Source: Leguminivora glycinivorella
Lineage: Eukaryota > Arthropoda > Insecta > Lepidoptera > Tortricidae
Reading direction: 5' to 3'
NCBI RefSeq assembly: GCF_023078275.1
Contig: NC_062976.1
Location: 4,960,001-5,024,000, forward strand
Length of the DNA: 64,000 nt
Shown: positions 21,746 to 31,887 of the stretch, piece after piece
Numbering within the stretch: the stretch's first letter is position 1
Layout: the number at the start of each line of letters is the position of its first letter
Position numbers and translations under genes: made by a program
The notes under the pieces: model-generated
The model's input: only the letters and a program-made list of their open reading frames with translations
The model's database searches: none
What the model was told of the DNA's origin: nothing

Positions 21746-22590
21746 AGGTATCGGCCTTCACACACGTCTTTGAAAAATGTTTGCGGGGATAGGCGGGCTG
21801 ACGATTTTTAATCTAAGTATAGAAAAGTAACGCAAAATGAAGTGCAAAGTAATTTGAAATACACCTAGGTAAACAATCAACTGAGTAAGGAACGTTATCT
21901 ACATATTTAGGTAAATTAAAGTCACATGAGACATGGACAGAGAAGGAAAGCTAGATGACGCGTATTTTTTCTCTGTCTTCTTGTATGCTACCTTTTTTAC
22001 AGTTTTAATTTCTCAAAGGAGGTCAGTAGTTGACTACAAACTCAAAATAACACTCTTGAAAAAAATTAAGGGTCACTGACCTTTCACAGTAAATTGAGGT
22101 AGTGTGAGTGAAGGGTGTTTGTGTGTGTAATGGGGTAATTTGACAGATTCTGAAAATTCTCCCTGCTCTACCCCCTCTTAAGTATTAGGGACTGAATAAA
22201 TTAACCGACTTGGTATTACAGGGATCTCAACTCTTTTTTACGCCAGAAGAACTGTGTTGAAGGACCAGCGATTACGTAGTTCCTGACGAACTATTGTAAT
22301 ATAAAATAAAATAAAACGGAAAAATAAAATTATGGTAATTGATGCGTGCCGAACTTACTGCTGTTGTTTTCTCGACAGTTCAGCGGGCGGCCACCCTTTC
22401 GAATATTTACTTGGTTCACTCTTTCTTGTGTACACTCGCGAATCGTTATTTATTTAATTAATAATTATAACTTTATTCGTCGTTGCGGATATTTTTTCAC
22501 ATTGACATCGAATGTCTTTTAGTTTAGCAGATTGACGTATTTTCTTATATTTTTTAAGAAGGTCGGCAAAAAGGCGGGTGACACGACAAA
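21746..22590. other. No recognised feature
   Basis: AT-rich; no repeat or frame noticed. Confidence 0.4.
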
Positions 22591-23187
22591 TAAAAACCGG
22601 CCAAGAGCGTGTCGGGCCACGCTCAGTGTAGGGTTCCGTAGTTTTTCGTATTTTTCTCAAAAACTACTGAGCCTATCAAGTTCAATACAATTTTCCTAGA
22701 AATTCTTTACAAAGTTCTACTTTGGTGATTTTTTTCATATTTTTTAAACATATGGTTCAAAAGTTAGAGGGGGGGGGGACGCACTTTTTTTTCCTTTAGG
22801 AGCGATTATTTCCGAAAATATTAATATTATCAAAAAACGATTTTAGTAAACCCTTATTCATTTTTAAATACCTATCCAACAATATATCACACGTTGGGGT
22901 TGGAATGAAAAAAAAATATCAGCCCCCACTTTACATGTAAGGGGGGTTCCCTAATAAAACATATTTTTCCATTTTTTATGTTTGCACTTTGTTGGCGTGA
23001 TTTATATACATATTGGTACCAAATTTCAGCTTTCTAGTGCTTACGGTTACTGAGATTATCCGCGGACGGACGGACGGACGGACGGACGGACGGACGGACG
23101 GACGGACGGACGGACGGACGGACAGACAGACAGACATGGCGAAACTATAAGGGTTCCTATTCCTAGTTGACTACGGAACCCTAAAAA
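22591..23187 (+). repeat. Family A repeat, copy 1 (full length)
   Basis: Begins aaaaccggccaagagcgtgt and ends gactacggaaccctaaaa. Interior blocks: cgctcagtgtagggttccgt, ctaacttttgaacc inverse, caacgtgtgatatattg inverse, and a long GGAC microsatellite. Other copies: 23382 (plus), 27188-28578 (minus, split) and 41138-42020 (minus, split). Confidence 0.85.
23064..23136 (+). repeat. (GGAC)n tetranucleotide microsatellite
   Basis: About 15 uninterrupted ggac units followed by a few gaca units, inside family A copy 1. Other family A copies have 3-6 units, so this one has expanded. Confidence 0.95.
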
Positions 23188-23334
23188 TGAGGTTGAACCT
23201 ATCATAAGGAAGAGCGAACGGGATGGACGATATGAATGATAATGAATGAAAAGGGCGCGAACAAACTGACTTGCGAAGACTTGGTGTTTTTACAAGTTTT
23301 GTTTTTGATGGGATACAGTATCTATTGTCTTAGT

Positions 23335-23381
23335 CCGTTTTTATCCGATCCGATATCGGATGTCGGAAGGATTTAAATGGA
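23335..23381 (+). mobile_element. Fragment of the 55978 MITE family
   Basis: ttatccgatccgatatcgga and tgtcggaaggattt match the arm of the MITE at 55978-56109. It abuts the start of family A copy 2. Confidence 0.6.
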
Positions 23382-23918
23382 AAAACCGGCCAAGAGCGTG
23401 TCGGGCCACGCTCAGTGTAGGGTTCCGTAGTTTTCCGTATTTTTCTCAAAAACTACTGAACCTATCAAGTTCAAAATAATTTTCCTAGAAAGTCCTTATA
23501 AAGTTCTACTTTTGTGATTTTTTTCATATTTTTTAAACTTATGGTTCAAAAGTTAGAGGGGACGCACATTTTTTCCTTTAGGAGCGATTATTTCCGAAAA
23601 TATTAACATTATCAAAAAATGATCTTAGTAAACCCGTATTCATTTTTAAATACCTGCCCAACAATATATCACACGTTAGGGTTGGAATGAAAAAAAATAT
23701 CAAACCCCACTTTACATGTAGGGGGGGCAAACTAATAAAATATTTTTTCCAATTTTTATTTTTGCACTTTGCTGGCGTGATTGATATACATATTGGTACC
23801 AAATTTCAGCTTTCTAGTGCTAACGGTTACTAAGATTATCCGCGGACGGACGGACGGACGGACAGAAAGACATGGCGAAACTATAAGGGTTCCTAGTTGA
23901 CTACGGAACCCTAAAAAC
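23382..23918 (+). repeat. Family A repeat, copy 2
   Basis: Same ends and block order as 22591-23187, with a shorter microsatellite (gcggacggacggacggacgg). Copies 1 and 2 lie in direct orientation about 200 bp apart. Confidence 0.85.
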
Positions 23919-24276
23919 AAGTAAATATATAGGTGAAATTATGTTTTTTTCAACTCCCGGGTTGCAAAACAATGCCATCTAGTTTTGAACCAAAAATTTA
24001 GCTTTTTTTTAGGGGTACGCTTTTTTGTATGGGCTATGTCAGTCCAGTATTAAATGGTTCTTGATTATACTAATATAATATAGCAATACCCATGACGAAT
24101 TTGTGTCAAATGTCAGATTCCAAATTGAACATTAATTTTGAAATCAGCAGCCCCGAAACCTAATTTACGACACTCCCATGACGACACAAAAGTTAGGAAA
24201 AAATGGGTTCTGTAATGAAATTAATGATAATTATACTAATGGTTACCTTAACTATAAACTGAAATAGACTACTTAC
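23919..24276. other. No recognised feature
   Basis: AT-rich; nothing supportable apart from the splice-donor-like gtaagt (minus strand, 24271-24276) of the next entry. Confidence 0.4.
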
Positions 24277-24736
24277 ATAATTTGCTAACTGCCGGACAAG
24301 CGCTTGACGAGCAGCGCGACCCAGCTGCAGCTCTTTGTTTAGCCAACACCTGTCAGGAGCCATTGCCAAATAAATATCAGCATTCTGCTGACGGGCGTCA
24401 AACTCCGCCGCTAATCTCTGCTCCTGCTGCTGCTCCTGTTCTTCGTGTCGGTTCAGCGGAGGCAGTTCACAATTCGCTTTGTTAGCTATATTGTCAAGCA
24501 CACAACACGTTTTAACGATCTTAGCTGCCGCTGCTGGCTTGTAGTGCAGTTTCTCCATTGACGACAAACACTACCAACTGATTTTTAGTCGCCCAAAACA
24601 CCGCTCTATCGGCTCTATACAGTTGCGGGCTCGAACTTGTAAAGCGGTATAACGAGCTTCTGGAGATCCTACAGGTGCATCCAAAAGTCAGTGCATCCAT
24701 CAGTAGTGTTTGCCTCTGTGGGTAAGCTGAATCACC
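24277..24736 (-). pseudogene. PIF/Harbinger-type transposase exon (HARBI1-like), broken
   Basis: On the minus strand this 460-bp segment starts with GDSAYP, the motif of the Harbinger nuclease (DDE) domain. A frameshift lies near 24676. The reading then passes RARNCIE and ERCFGRLK, hits an in-frame TAG, and continues SSMEKLHYKPAAAAKIVKTC with CCVLDNI, the usual C-terminal part of the domain. The nuclease acts in cut-and-paste transposition in the nucleus; a related host gene, HARBI1, is domesticated. The segment is bounded by ctttcag on its 5' side and gtaagt on its 3' side, so it looks like one exon. The stop and frameshift argue against a working protein. A Q/E-rich tail follows the domain. 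It could be a transposon relic or a dead domesticated copy. Confidence 0.7.
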
Positions 24737-25610
24737 TGAAAGAATATAAAAATGTATGGCTGTGATATATTGAAATATACAATTATGCTACGAGTGTTTT
24801 GACTAACAGTTCTTACTTAGAGTGATATTTAAATTGACTAAACAATAAATCACACGTGCACGGAAGAAGATATTACACAGAAGATACTATATTTCTTTTA
24901 GACATTTGTCAAATTTATGTCACGTTAGCTTTTTTTTAAATATAAAATTATCATATCTACGTTTTCATGATGGGTCTACACCGACGCAAATGCACGTCAT
25001 TCTTGTTTATTTTAATAATGCCAACGCCATCTTGCGACGAGTAGAGGAACCAAGTTGTGCCGAAAAAAACTTGCAATTTACTCTTTGGTACGACAAAATC
25101 CCCGTCTAAGTGTCATAAACCAAACATGGCGGCCATACCCATCGACAAAAAAGTCTATATACTGTGCCATTCAGGAGAACGCATGCCTTGGTTCGTATTG
25201 TCAGGCCATGAGAGATTAAATTCGTGTAAAATTACGCAATTCATATCTTTGTAATGATATGATGATTCGAATTGCAATCTCATTCTGTCACTTTGACACA
25301 AGAGTAAAATCAAAGTAGAATCAATACTAGAGTCGTGACACGTTAGCAAAATGCAGACCAAAAGTGTGTACCAAAAGTATTGCCAGTATTACAAGTTTGA
25401 CCCAAAAAAGGGAATTTAATCGTTTGCCGTGCTTAGGATTTCTACAAATAGGTGTTATTTGTGAATATTTTATCTTTTTGTTAGAAAGGCTCGGACGTAT
25501 TGCGAAGTTTTGAGTCAAAGAGATTAATCAACTAACATATTTTTAAGCAATATTTTTTTTAAATATTTTTTGGTGTAGCTGGCACGACGACGACCGTCTA
25601 TTAGCAAAAT
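24737..25610. other. No recognised feature
   Basis: Should contain upstream exons if the Harbinger relic were a spliced gene, but no further transposase motif was recognised on the minus strand here. Confidence 0.35.
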
Positions 25611-25616
25611 TTTCAC

Positions 25617-25650
25617 GTTACTTGAAGTAAAATGTTTTACTTCAAGTAAC
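25617..25650. repeat. Perfect 16-bp-arm palindrome
   Basis: gttacttgaagtaaaa, tg, ttttacttcaagtaac: two perfect 16-bp arms with a 2-bp centre. With one unpaired base the pairing extends to ttttcac and gtgaaaa. Probably a small MITE remnant; function unknown. Confidence 0.95.
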
Positions 25651-25910
25651 AGTGAAAATGGAGATACGAGGTGATAAAAATGTCATATGTTATTTATTTC
25701 AAACATAGAAGTCCGTTCTTTTAAAATACTCAAAACTTAAAAAATACTCCATCAAAAATAAATGTTACAAAAATTTTATCCGGTACATTGCCTGAGCTCT
25801 AGTCCCAACCTAGTACCAATCCAGATGACAGCTGCACGTATTCGACAACCCGTGATCCAATCCACTATCATTTGAGAGTCAACGTGAAACGTCAAATTCG
25901 CCATGCCGAA

Positions 25911-26026
25911 TTGAGCCCCTGAATTAGTCGGGAGTGTTCTTAGCCATGTTTCATGAAAATCGGTCCACTATGTAGCGGTCGGGGGTTTTCAAAATTTTAA
26001 TTTTGTGGTTAGGTTATTTAATATGT
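25911..26026 (+). repeat. Family M repeat, 3' part only
   Basis: gttcttagccatgtttcatg, aaaatcggtccactatgtag, cggtcgggggttttcaaaat and tgtggttaggttat match the distal part of 42770-43060; the microsatellite half is missing. Confidence 0.75.
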
Positions 26027-26051
26027 TCTAATGACTTTATTAGATTTTACA

Positions 26052-26301
26052 TACATACATACAATCACGCCTGTATCCCATAAAGAGGTAGGCAGAACAC
26101 ATGAAACTACTAAAGCTTCATGCCACTCTTGGCAAATAAGGGGTTGAAAGAAAACGAAACTGTGACATGGCAGTGACAGGTTGCCAGCCTCTCGCCTACG
26201 CCACAATTTAACCCATATCCCATAGTCGCCTTCTACGACACCCACGGGAAGAAAGGGGGTGGTGAAATTCTTAACCCGTCACCACACAGGCCAGGGGGGG
26301 T
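26052..26301 (-). mobile_element. Non-tRNA-looking SINE family (SINE4), near full length
   Basis: The minus strand runs from gacgggttaagaatttcacc through cttcccgtgggtgtcgtaga, cagtttcgttttctttcaac and ggataca, ending in (atgt)n. Flanked by a 13-bp direct repeat attagattttaca (26039-26051 and 26302-26314). Truncated copies: 51979 and 54690. Confidence 0.85.
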
Positions 26302-26314
26302 ATTAGATTTTACA

Positions 26315-26550
26315 ATATGAATACCTAATAAATTGAGGGTTTGTTAGTATTGACAAATACTTTACCATTAGGTACGAGTTGAAAGTCAAAGGCAACAAAA
26401 TACATAATTAATTATTGCTATTGCTATTAAATTTCAATGATGATAACGAAAATGATATGATAACATAAAATCTGACTTAGAGAAAGTTTGAAAATAGATT
26501 AAAACTTAAACTTCACAGTTTTCAAATGAAAAAACTTCTTAGAACAATTG
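26315..26550. other. No recognised feature
   Basis: AT-rich spacer. Confidence 0.35.
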
Positions 26551-26558
26551 TTCAACTT

Positions 26559-27006
26559 TAGGCTTGTGTCGTTCACGAACTATGAACTGTTAGGAATAAA
26601 ATCCCATCAATGACCGAAATGAACTGAATCTTTCCGTGCTCTGAGAATCGGTCTTTGCTCATTTAGTTCAGTATAGGATCGGCGAGCGCGAACGGTTTGG
26701 ACCGAGAACGAGTGTGTGACTGCGCCGACCGAGAGCGAGAGCTACTTAGCAGAGCAACAAAAAACGTCAAGTTTTCATATTGAACTTCGATTACTTACAA
26801 CCTTTCGGCCCGGAATGTTACTATCTGTGGACTATTCGTATCATTTTGACACTATTCGGTCCCATTCGTTCTGATCTTTCCGACCGCAGTGGTCGCTGGT
26901 CTGGCTGAACTAAATGAGCAAAAGACCTAAAAGAGCGAACTAGTTCGTGGGAGCGATTGAACGAGATCGGAGCGCTCCGATCAACGAACGAAACGGCACA
27001 AGCCTA
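26559..27006. mobile_element. hAT-type MITE with perfect 8-bp target duplication
   Basis: Ends taggcttgtg(t)cgtt and its inverse cggcacaagccta; perfect direct repeat ttcaactt at 26551-26558 and 27007-27014. Inner subterminal inverted words tttgctcatttagttcag (26652) and ctgaactaaatgagcaaa (26905) recur near both ends. 448 bp, non-coding. An 8-bp duplication is the hAT hallmark. Confidence 0.85.
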
Positions 27007-27014
27007 TTCAACTT

Positions 27015-27187
27015 ACTCAAAACTGCATTATGAACGAATATAACTCAAAACTTGCCTACATTTCATTCGATGCAATATGATTTCCGATTTGCAAGTAAAA
27101 TATGTAAATTAATCAATTAATATGTAATTAATTGTTTCCTATTTCATAAGTAAGATTAATTTTTAATTTAATTAAATGTACCTATTT
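27015..27187. other. No recognised feature
   Basis: AT-rich spacer before the split family A copy. Confidence 0.35.
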
Positions 27188-27366
27188 TTAGGGTTCCGTA
27201 GTCAACTAGGAACCCTTATAGTTTCGCCATGTCTGTCTGTCCGTCCGTCCGTCCGTCCGTCCGCGGATAATCGCAGTAACCGTAAGCACTAGAAAGCTGA
27301 AATTTGGTACCAATATGTATATCAATCACGCCAACAAAGTGCAAAAATAAAAAATGGAAAAAAATG

Positions 27367-28197
27367 AAATAAAACTATGGAAACGGATTAAATCGCGTAT
27401 AATGAATTTAAAATACATCCCGACGTTTCGAACTCTTTACAGCGTTCGTGGTCAGCGGGTGACTGAGGAAAAATTAAAATGTGCAAAAGCTACCCACTTA
27501 CAAGAAATATTAACGAACCATGACCACAAATAATATAGATTTCTAAGGCAGGTTCACACACTATTAATAAAGCCAGTTATACAATATAAAAAAAAAAAAA
27601 AAAAAATTACCATTACTCTGTTAAAAAATAATTAACCAACTAATCTGCACAAAATTGACAAAGAAACAAACTGCAAATGTCCAACACCATACAACACAAA
27701 TGCCTCACAGCCTTCGTCGTGCTTGTTCCATTATCAGATGTACTACTGGATCCCAAGCCGGTGGTAAGTAAAGCCATCCTCTCTATTAAAGTTTGGATAT
27801 TTCTTGATCTCAATGGCCTCTCGCAACATTCTGGGTATATATCGCTTCTCCTTAGCGAGAACCAGAGGCTTGTCAAACTTTATAGCATGATTGACTTTAT
27901 CCATGACATGTTCAGAGACTGCAGACCTTTTTTTTTTTTTGAATATTGTATAACTGGCTTTATTAATAGTGTGTGAACCTGCCTTAGAAATCTATATTAT
28001 TTGTGGTCATGGTTCGTTAATATTTCTTGTAAGTGGGTAGCTTTTGCACATTTTAATTTTTCCTCAGTCACCCGCTGACCACGAACGCTGTAAAGAGTTC
28101 GAAACGTCGGGATGTATTTTAAATTCATTATACGCGATTTAATCCGTTTCCATAGTTTTATTTCATGAGTAACTATCGCGGTAACCGAAGACAATAT
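27367..28197. mobile_element. Penelope-like element, head-to-head inverted pair 1
   Basis: A minus-strand PLE 3' fragment (27925 down to 27367) meets a plus-strand fragment (about 27936-28197). Both outer ends are the same ~230-bp tail, with cggttaccgcgatagttact partly lost on the left and ccgaagacaatat on the right. The whole is flanked by the 14-bp duplication aatggaaaaaaatg. The minus part includes a frame-broken end of the GIY-YIG region (27655-27925); the plus part is only tail. Confidence 0.85.
27655..27925 (-). pseudogene. PLE endonuclease C-terminus, frameshifted
   Basis: Parallel to 29091-29330 in sequence but with single-base losses (for example gtggtaagtaaag against gtggtaaagtaaag), which break the frame. 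The part with the GIY and YIG motifs is missing. Not functional. Confidence 0.8.
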
Positions 28198-28578
28198 AAT
28201 GGAAAAAAATGTTTTATTAGGGTACCCCCCCCTACATGTAAAGTGGGGGCTGATATTTTTTTCATTCCAACCCCAACGTGTGATATATTGTTGGATAGGT
28301 ATTTAAAAATGAATAAGGGTTTACTAAGATCGTTTTTTGATAATATTAATATTTTCGGAAATAATCGCTCCTAAAGGAAAAAAAAGTGTGTCCCCCCCTC
28401 TAACTTTTGAACCATATGTTTAAAAAAATATGTAAAAAATCACAAAAGTAGAACTTTATAAAGACTTTCTAGGAAAATTGTTTTGAACTTGATAGGTTCA
28501 GTAGTTTTTGAGAAAAATACGGAAAACTACGGAACCCTACACTGAGCGTGGCCCGACACGCTCTTGGCCGGTTTTTCT

Positions 28579-28750
28579 TGTTTGGTATATAATAAGTACC
28601 TACCGAAAACTAATCTCACATAAAAAAATTCAAAGAGTCAGTTGTAAGTTTTTTGTACCTTCTAGTTACAATTTAGGACTTTTGAGCCAGGTACGATCCA
28701 GGGAGGGTTATTTTAGATTTAGTTGTGTGTTGTGTTCTTTTTTTATTATG
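28579..28750. other. No recognised feature
   Basis: Spacer between family A copy 3 and PLE pair 2. Confidence 0.35.
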
Positions 28751-29090
28751 TATTATGATGAGATAAAACTATGGAAACGGATTAAATCGCGTATAATGAA
28801 TTTAAAATACATCCCGACGTTTCGAACTCTTTACAGCGTTCGTGGTCAACGGGTGACTGAGGAAAAATTAAAATGTGCAAAAGCTACCCACTTACAAGAA
28901 ATATTAACGAACCATGACCACAAATAATATAGATTTCTAAGGCAGGTTCACACACTATTAATAAAGCTAGTTATACAATATTCAAAAAATTTACCATTAC
29001 TCTGTTAAAAAAAAAAATTAACCAATTAATCTACACAAAATTGACAAAGAAACAAACTGCAAATGTCCAACACCATACAACACAAATGCC

Positions 29091-29575
29091 TCACAGCCTT
29101 CGTCGTGCTTGTTCCATTATCAGATGTACTACTGGATCCCAAGCCGGTGGTAAAGTAAAGCCATCCTCTCTATTAAAGTTTGGATATTTCTTGATCTCAA
29201 TGGCCTCTCGCAACATTCTGGGTATATATCGCTTCTCCTTAGCGAGAACCAGAGGCTTGTCAAACTTTATAGCATGATTGACTTTATCCATGACATGTTC
29301 AGAGACTGCAGACCTTTGCCGACGGTGCTTGACATCCGCTATGTGTTCCTTCACCCGTGTGGAAATGCTTCGTTTCGTCTGTCCCACATATGACAGGCCG
29401 CACTCACAGTCTAGCCTGTACACTCCCGCGCTTTGTAGAGGAGTTTGACATTTCACAGGCCTCAGGAATTGGGACATCTTCTTCATAGGCTTGAAATAAG
29501 TTTTAATAGAAGCCCGTTTCAAGATGTGGCTGATCCTATCTGTGACCCCTCTAACAAAAGGGAGAATTGCAGGCC
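29091..29575 (-). pseudogene. PLE GIY-YIG endonuclease fragment, minus copy
   Basis: C-terminal piece of a Penelope-like polyprotein; the reverse transcriptase is absent. Reading from 29575, a conserved linker includes GVTDRISHILKR, then KPMKKMSQFLRPVK, then the endonuclease starting GVYRLDCECGLSYVGQTKRS, with GVY and YVG standing for the GIY and YIG motifs. A conserved arginine follows in STRVKEHIADVKH. The frame is open to the stop at 29091-29093. In PLEs this domain is thought to cut target DNA. No start codon belongs here because of the 5' truncation. It mirrors the plus copy at 29576-29946. Confidence 0.85.
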
Positions 29576-29946
29576 GGCCTGTGAAATGTCAAACTCCTCT
29601 ACAAAGCGCGGGAGTGTACAGGCTAGACTGTGAGTGCGGCCTGTCATATGTGGGACAGACGAAACGAAGCATTTCCACACGGGTGAAGGAACACATAGCG
29701 GATGTCAAGCACCGTCGGCAAAGGTCTGCAGTCTCTGAACATGTCATGGATAAAGTCAATCATGCTATAAAGTTTGACAAGCCTCTGGTTCTCGCTAAGG
29801 AGAAGCGATATATACCCAGAATGTTGCGAGAGGCCATTGAGATCAAGAAATATCCAAACTTTAATAGAGAGGATGGCTTTACTTTACCACCGGCTTGGGA
29901 TCCAGTAGTACATCTGATAATGGAACAAGCACGACGAAGGCTGTGA
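29576..29946 (+). pseudogene. PLE GIY-YIG endonuclease fragment, plus copy
   Basis: Enters in frame at the head-to-head junction and reads PVKCQTPLQSAGVYRLDC, CGLSYVGQTKRS, then VKEHIADVKHRRQRSAVSEH, and ends in ARRRL followed by TGA. Residues are the same as in the minus copy, so the two arms have hardly diverged. The GIY-YIG core is whole but cannot be expressed as the normal protein without the upstream reverse transcriptase. Confidence 0.85.
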
Positions 29947-30326
29947 GGCATTTGTGTTGTATGGTGTTGGACATTTGCAGTTTGTTTCTTTGTCAATTTT
30001 GTGTAGATTAATTGGTTTTTTTTTTTTTTTTTTTAACAGAGTAATGGTAAATTTTTTGAATATTGTATAACTAGCTTTATTAATAGTGTGTGAACCTGCC
30101 TTAGAAATCTATATTATTTGTGGTCATGGTTCGTTAATATTTCTTGTAAGTGGGTAGCTTTTGCACATTTTAATTTTTCCTCAGTCACCCGTTGACCACG
30201 AACGCTGTAAAGAGTTCGAAACGTCGGGATGTATTTTAAATTCATTATACGCGATTTAATCCGTTTCCATAGTTTTATTTCATGAGTAACTATCGCGGTA
30301 ACCGAAGACAATATTATTATGATGAG

Positions 30327-31120
30327 TTTAATGTATATGTTAATAACCTACTTGACATGGATACTATATTTGGCAAAGCCTGTGCTGTGGATTTATTTTG
30401 TACTTTTTTTTCTTATTTATTTATTGAATAATAAATTAATAGTTTAAAAAACACTATAAAACACGCTTTTATAAATGCACGTAAAAGCCAAAAATAAATT
30501 ATGGATCGTTCAAGTTGTCTCTATTTGTGAGCTGAAGTTTAAAAACTATGTGCTTTTAATTATAATATTTGATTGTAAAAGCGTGGGGCGCTGGAACAGG
30601 AAAGACTTTTTATCTTAATTTATTTTGACATAAAATGTTTTTCCAAGAACTTTTCTCTAATGTCTCAATTCTAGCAAAAAGTGAGAGCCCACTCGAGTGG
30701 GAAGAGGCTAAGCGGGCTAGCATGTTGAACAAGGCTTTATTAACGTCAGACGAGTGTGCTAGAGATGTTTGTTCATCCCTAGCTACAAAATGTTTGTCAC
30801 GCAATTGAGTTTAAGAGTTAATTAATACAATTTAAAATGTTTTTCGTAATTTTCGTAATGTCGTTTTTTTGATTAGTATAATTATGATTTGTCGTAAGTA
30901 AATACAGTTCGAATTCGATAAATCACTCTTAGGTACAAAATAAGTAAGCCTATATGAGGATAATTTGATTTTCGTGTCGAACCTCGTCTTGACCAATCTT
31001 TTGTCCACTGACCAGTGCTCGGTTAGTCTAATGGTCTAGAAGTTAGCCGCGGAAACGAAAGATACAAGACAATATGTTTCAAGTTCAACCTGGCACGGGA
31101 GTTGTATGTCATAAATTGCC
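30327..31120. other. No recognised gene
   Basis: AT-rich. ggttagtctaatggtctaga near 31020 faintly resembles a tRNA-like A-box; no B-box was accepted. Confidence 0.4.
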
Positions 31121-31123
31121 TTA

Positions 31124-31257
31124 GACCTGATTTAAACGGCGTGCGAACTCGCATGCGATTTTAGTTACATTGCGGGCTGTTGAGGTTGCATACAATTTTG
31201 CACATACGCAATGTAATAAAACTCGTATGCGAGTTCTCGTAGCGTCTAAATGGGCCC
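31124..31257. mobile_element. MITE with TTA duplication (PIF/Harbinger-type), copy 1
   Basis: gacctgatttaaacggcgtg at the left and gcgtctaaatgggccc at the right are inverted; arms pair across most of the 134 bp. TTA at 31121-31123 and 31258-31260. Same family as 47208-47351, in the other orientation. Confidence 0.85.
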
Positions 31258-31260
31258 TTA

Positions 31261-31885
31261 AGGTAGATCCGTAACTTAGTTAGATAATGTAGTTAATGTC
31301 TAGGTAAGGTTGTTGTTTCGCAAAAGTATACTGTAGGGTAGGACCGCGCCTTTGATGTTTCTAAGCGCCGAACTATTCGAAATAAAGTTATATAAGAAGC
31401 CAAAAATTTTATTCCAAGCACTTCCCTCTACACCTCTTAACGATCATTAATTTTCTGATCTAAATCATTGTATAACAGCTTGACGAGACGGTTATTCTAC
31501 TTATAAGTATGTAGAATAATAAAGACTTTAAAAAATATCAGTGACGTTGGCTAGGTATCTTGCTATCCAATTTACGTCCATATTTTATTCATTAACCTAT
31601 GGTTACAAGACGTTCAGATAAACACAAAGTTAACAGCCCTACCGTCTGAAGAGGCTCTCGACTTGACGCGACTAGGGATAGGGACTGACTAAATCGGTTT
31701 ATGCCGTCTCCTCAAACGCTAACCGCTACTCAAACGTACAAGCGTCTGGTAGACCATTCGGAGACAAATAGTTACTGTACCATTTAAATTGAAGGGAGAC
31801 TGAAGTCACGTAAATATGTAGAATTTTCAACATTTATGCTTGCCATATAATTAGACAAGTAGGGCCGATCGGATTTCCATACAAC
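31261..31885. other. No recognised feature
   Basis: Nothing supportable. Confidence 0.4.
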
Positions 31886-31887
31886 GG

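Larger units (their letters stand above)
27188..28578 (-). repeat. Family A copy 3, split by a Penelope-like insertion
   Basis: The minus-oriented element occupies 27188-27366 and 28198-28578. Its left piece ends gcaaaaataaaaaatgg and its right piece resumes ggaaaaaaatgttttattag, as in uninterrupted copies. The junction word aatggaaaaaaatg is duplicated (27353-27366 and 28198-28211). The far end reads cgctcttggccggttttt. Confidence 0.9.
28763..30314. mobile_element. Penelope-like element, head-to-head inverted pair 2
   Basis: A minus-strand fragment (29575 down to 28763) and a plus-strand fragment (29576-30314) share ~700-bp inverted arms, 28763-29462 against 29576-30278, with about 113 bp of the longer minus fragment between them. 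Both are 5'-truncated and carry GIY-YIG coding sequence plus the PLE 3' tail, tails outward. The unit is flanked by a perfect 12-bp direct repeat tattatgatgag (28751-28762 and 30315-30326). Confidence 0.9.

Noticed and set aside
27363..27540. Conserved small protein ending NHDHK
   Set aside because: The same reading appears at every PLE tail because the nucleotide sequence is shared; it is antisense to the element, and no selection on the reading was evident.
28508..28927. 139-codon plus-strand frame entering the PLE tail
   Set aside because: Joins family A and PLE tail sequence across an insertion boundary; the PLE part lies antisense to the element.
29041..29277. Frame antisense to the PLE endonuclease (also at 29760-29996)
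   Set aside because: Shadow of the GIY-YIG coding strand.
31015..31095. Possible tRNA gene (ggttagtctaatggtctaga ... gttcaacctgg)
   Set aside because: Box spacing and arms do not give a cloverleaf; at best a very worn SINE head.
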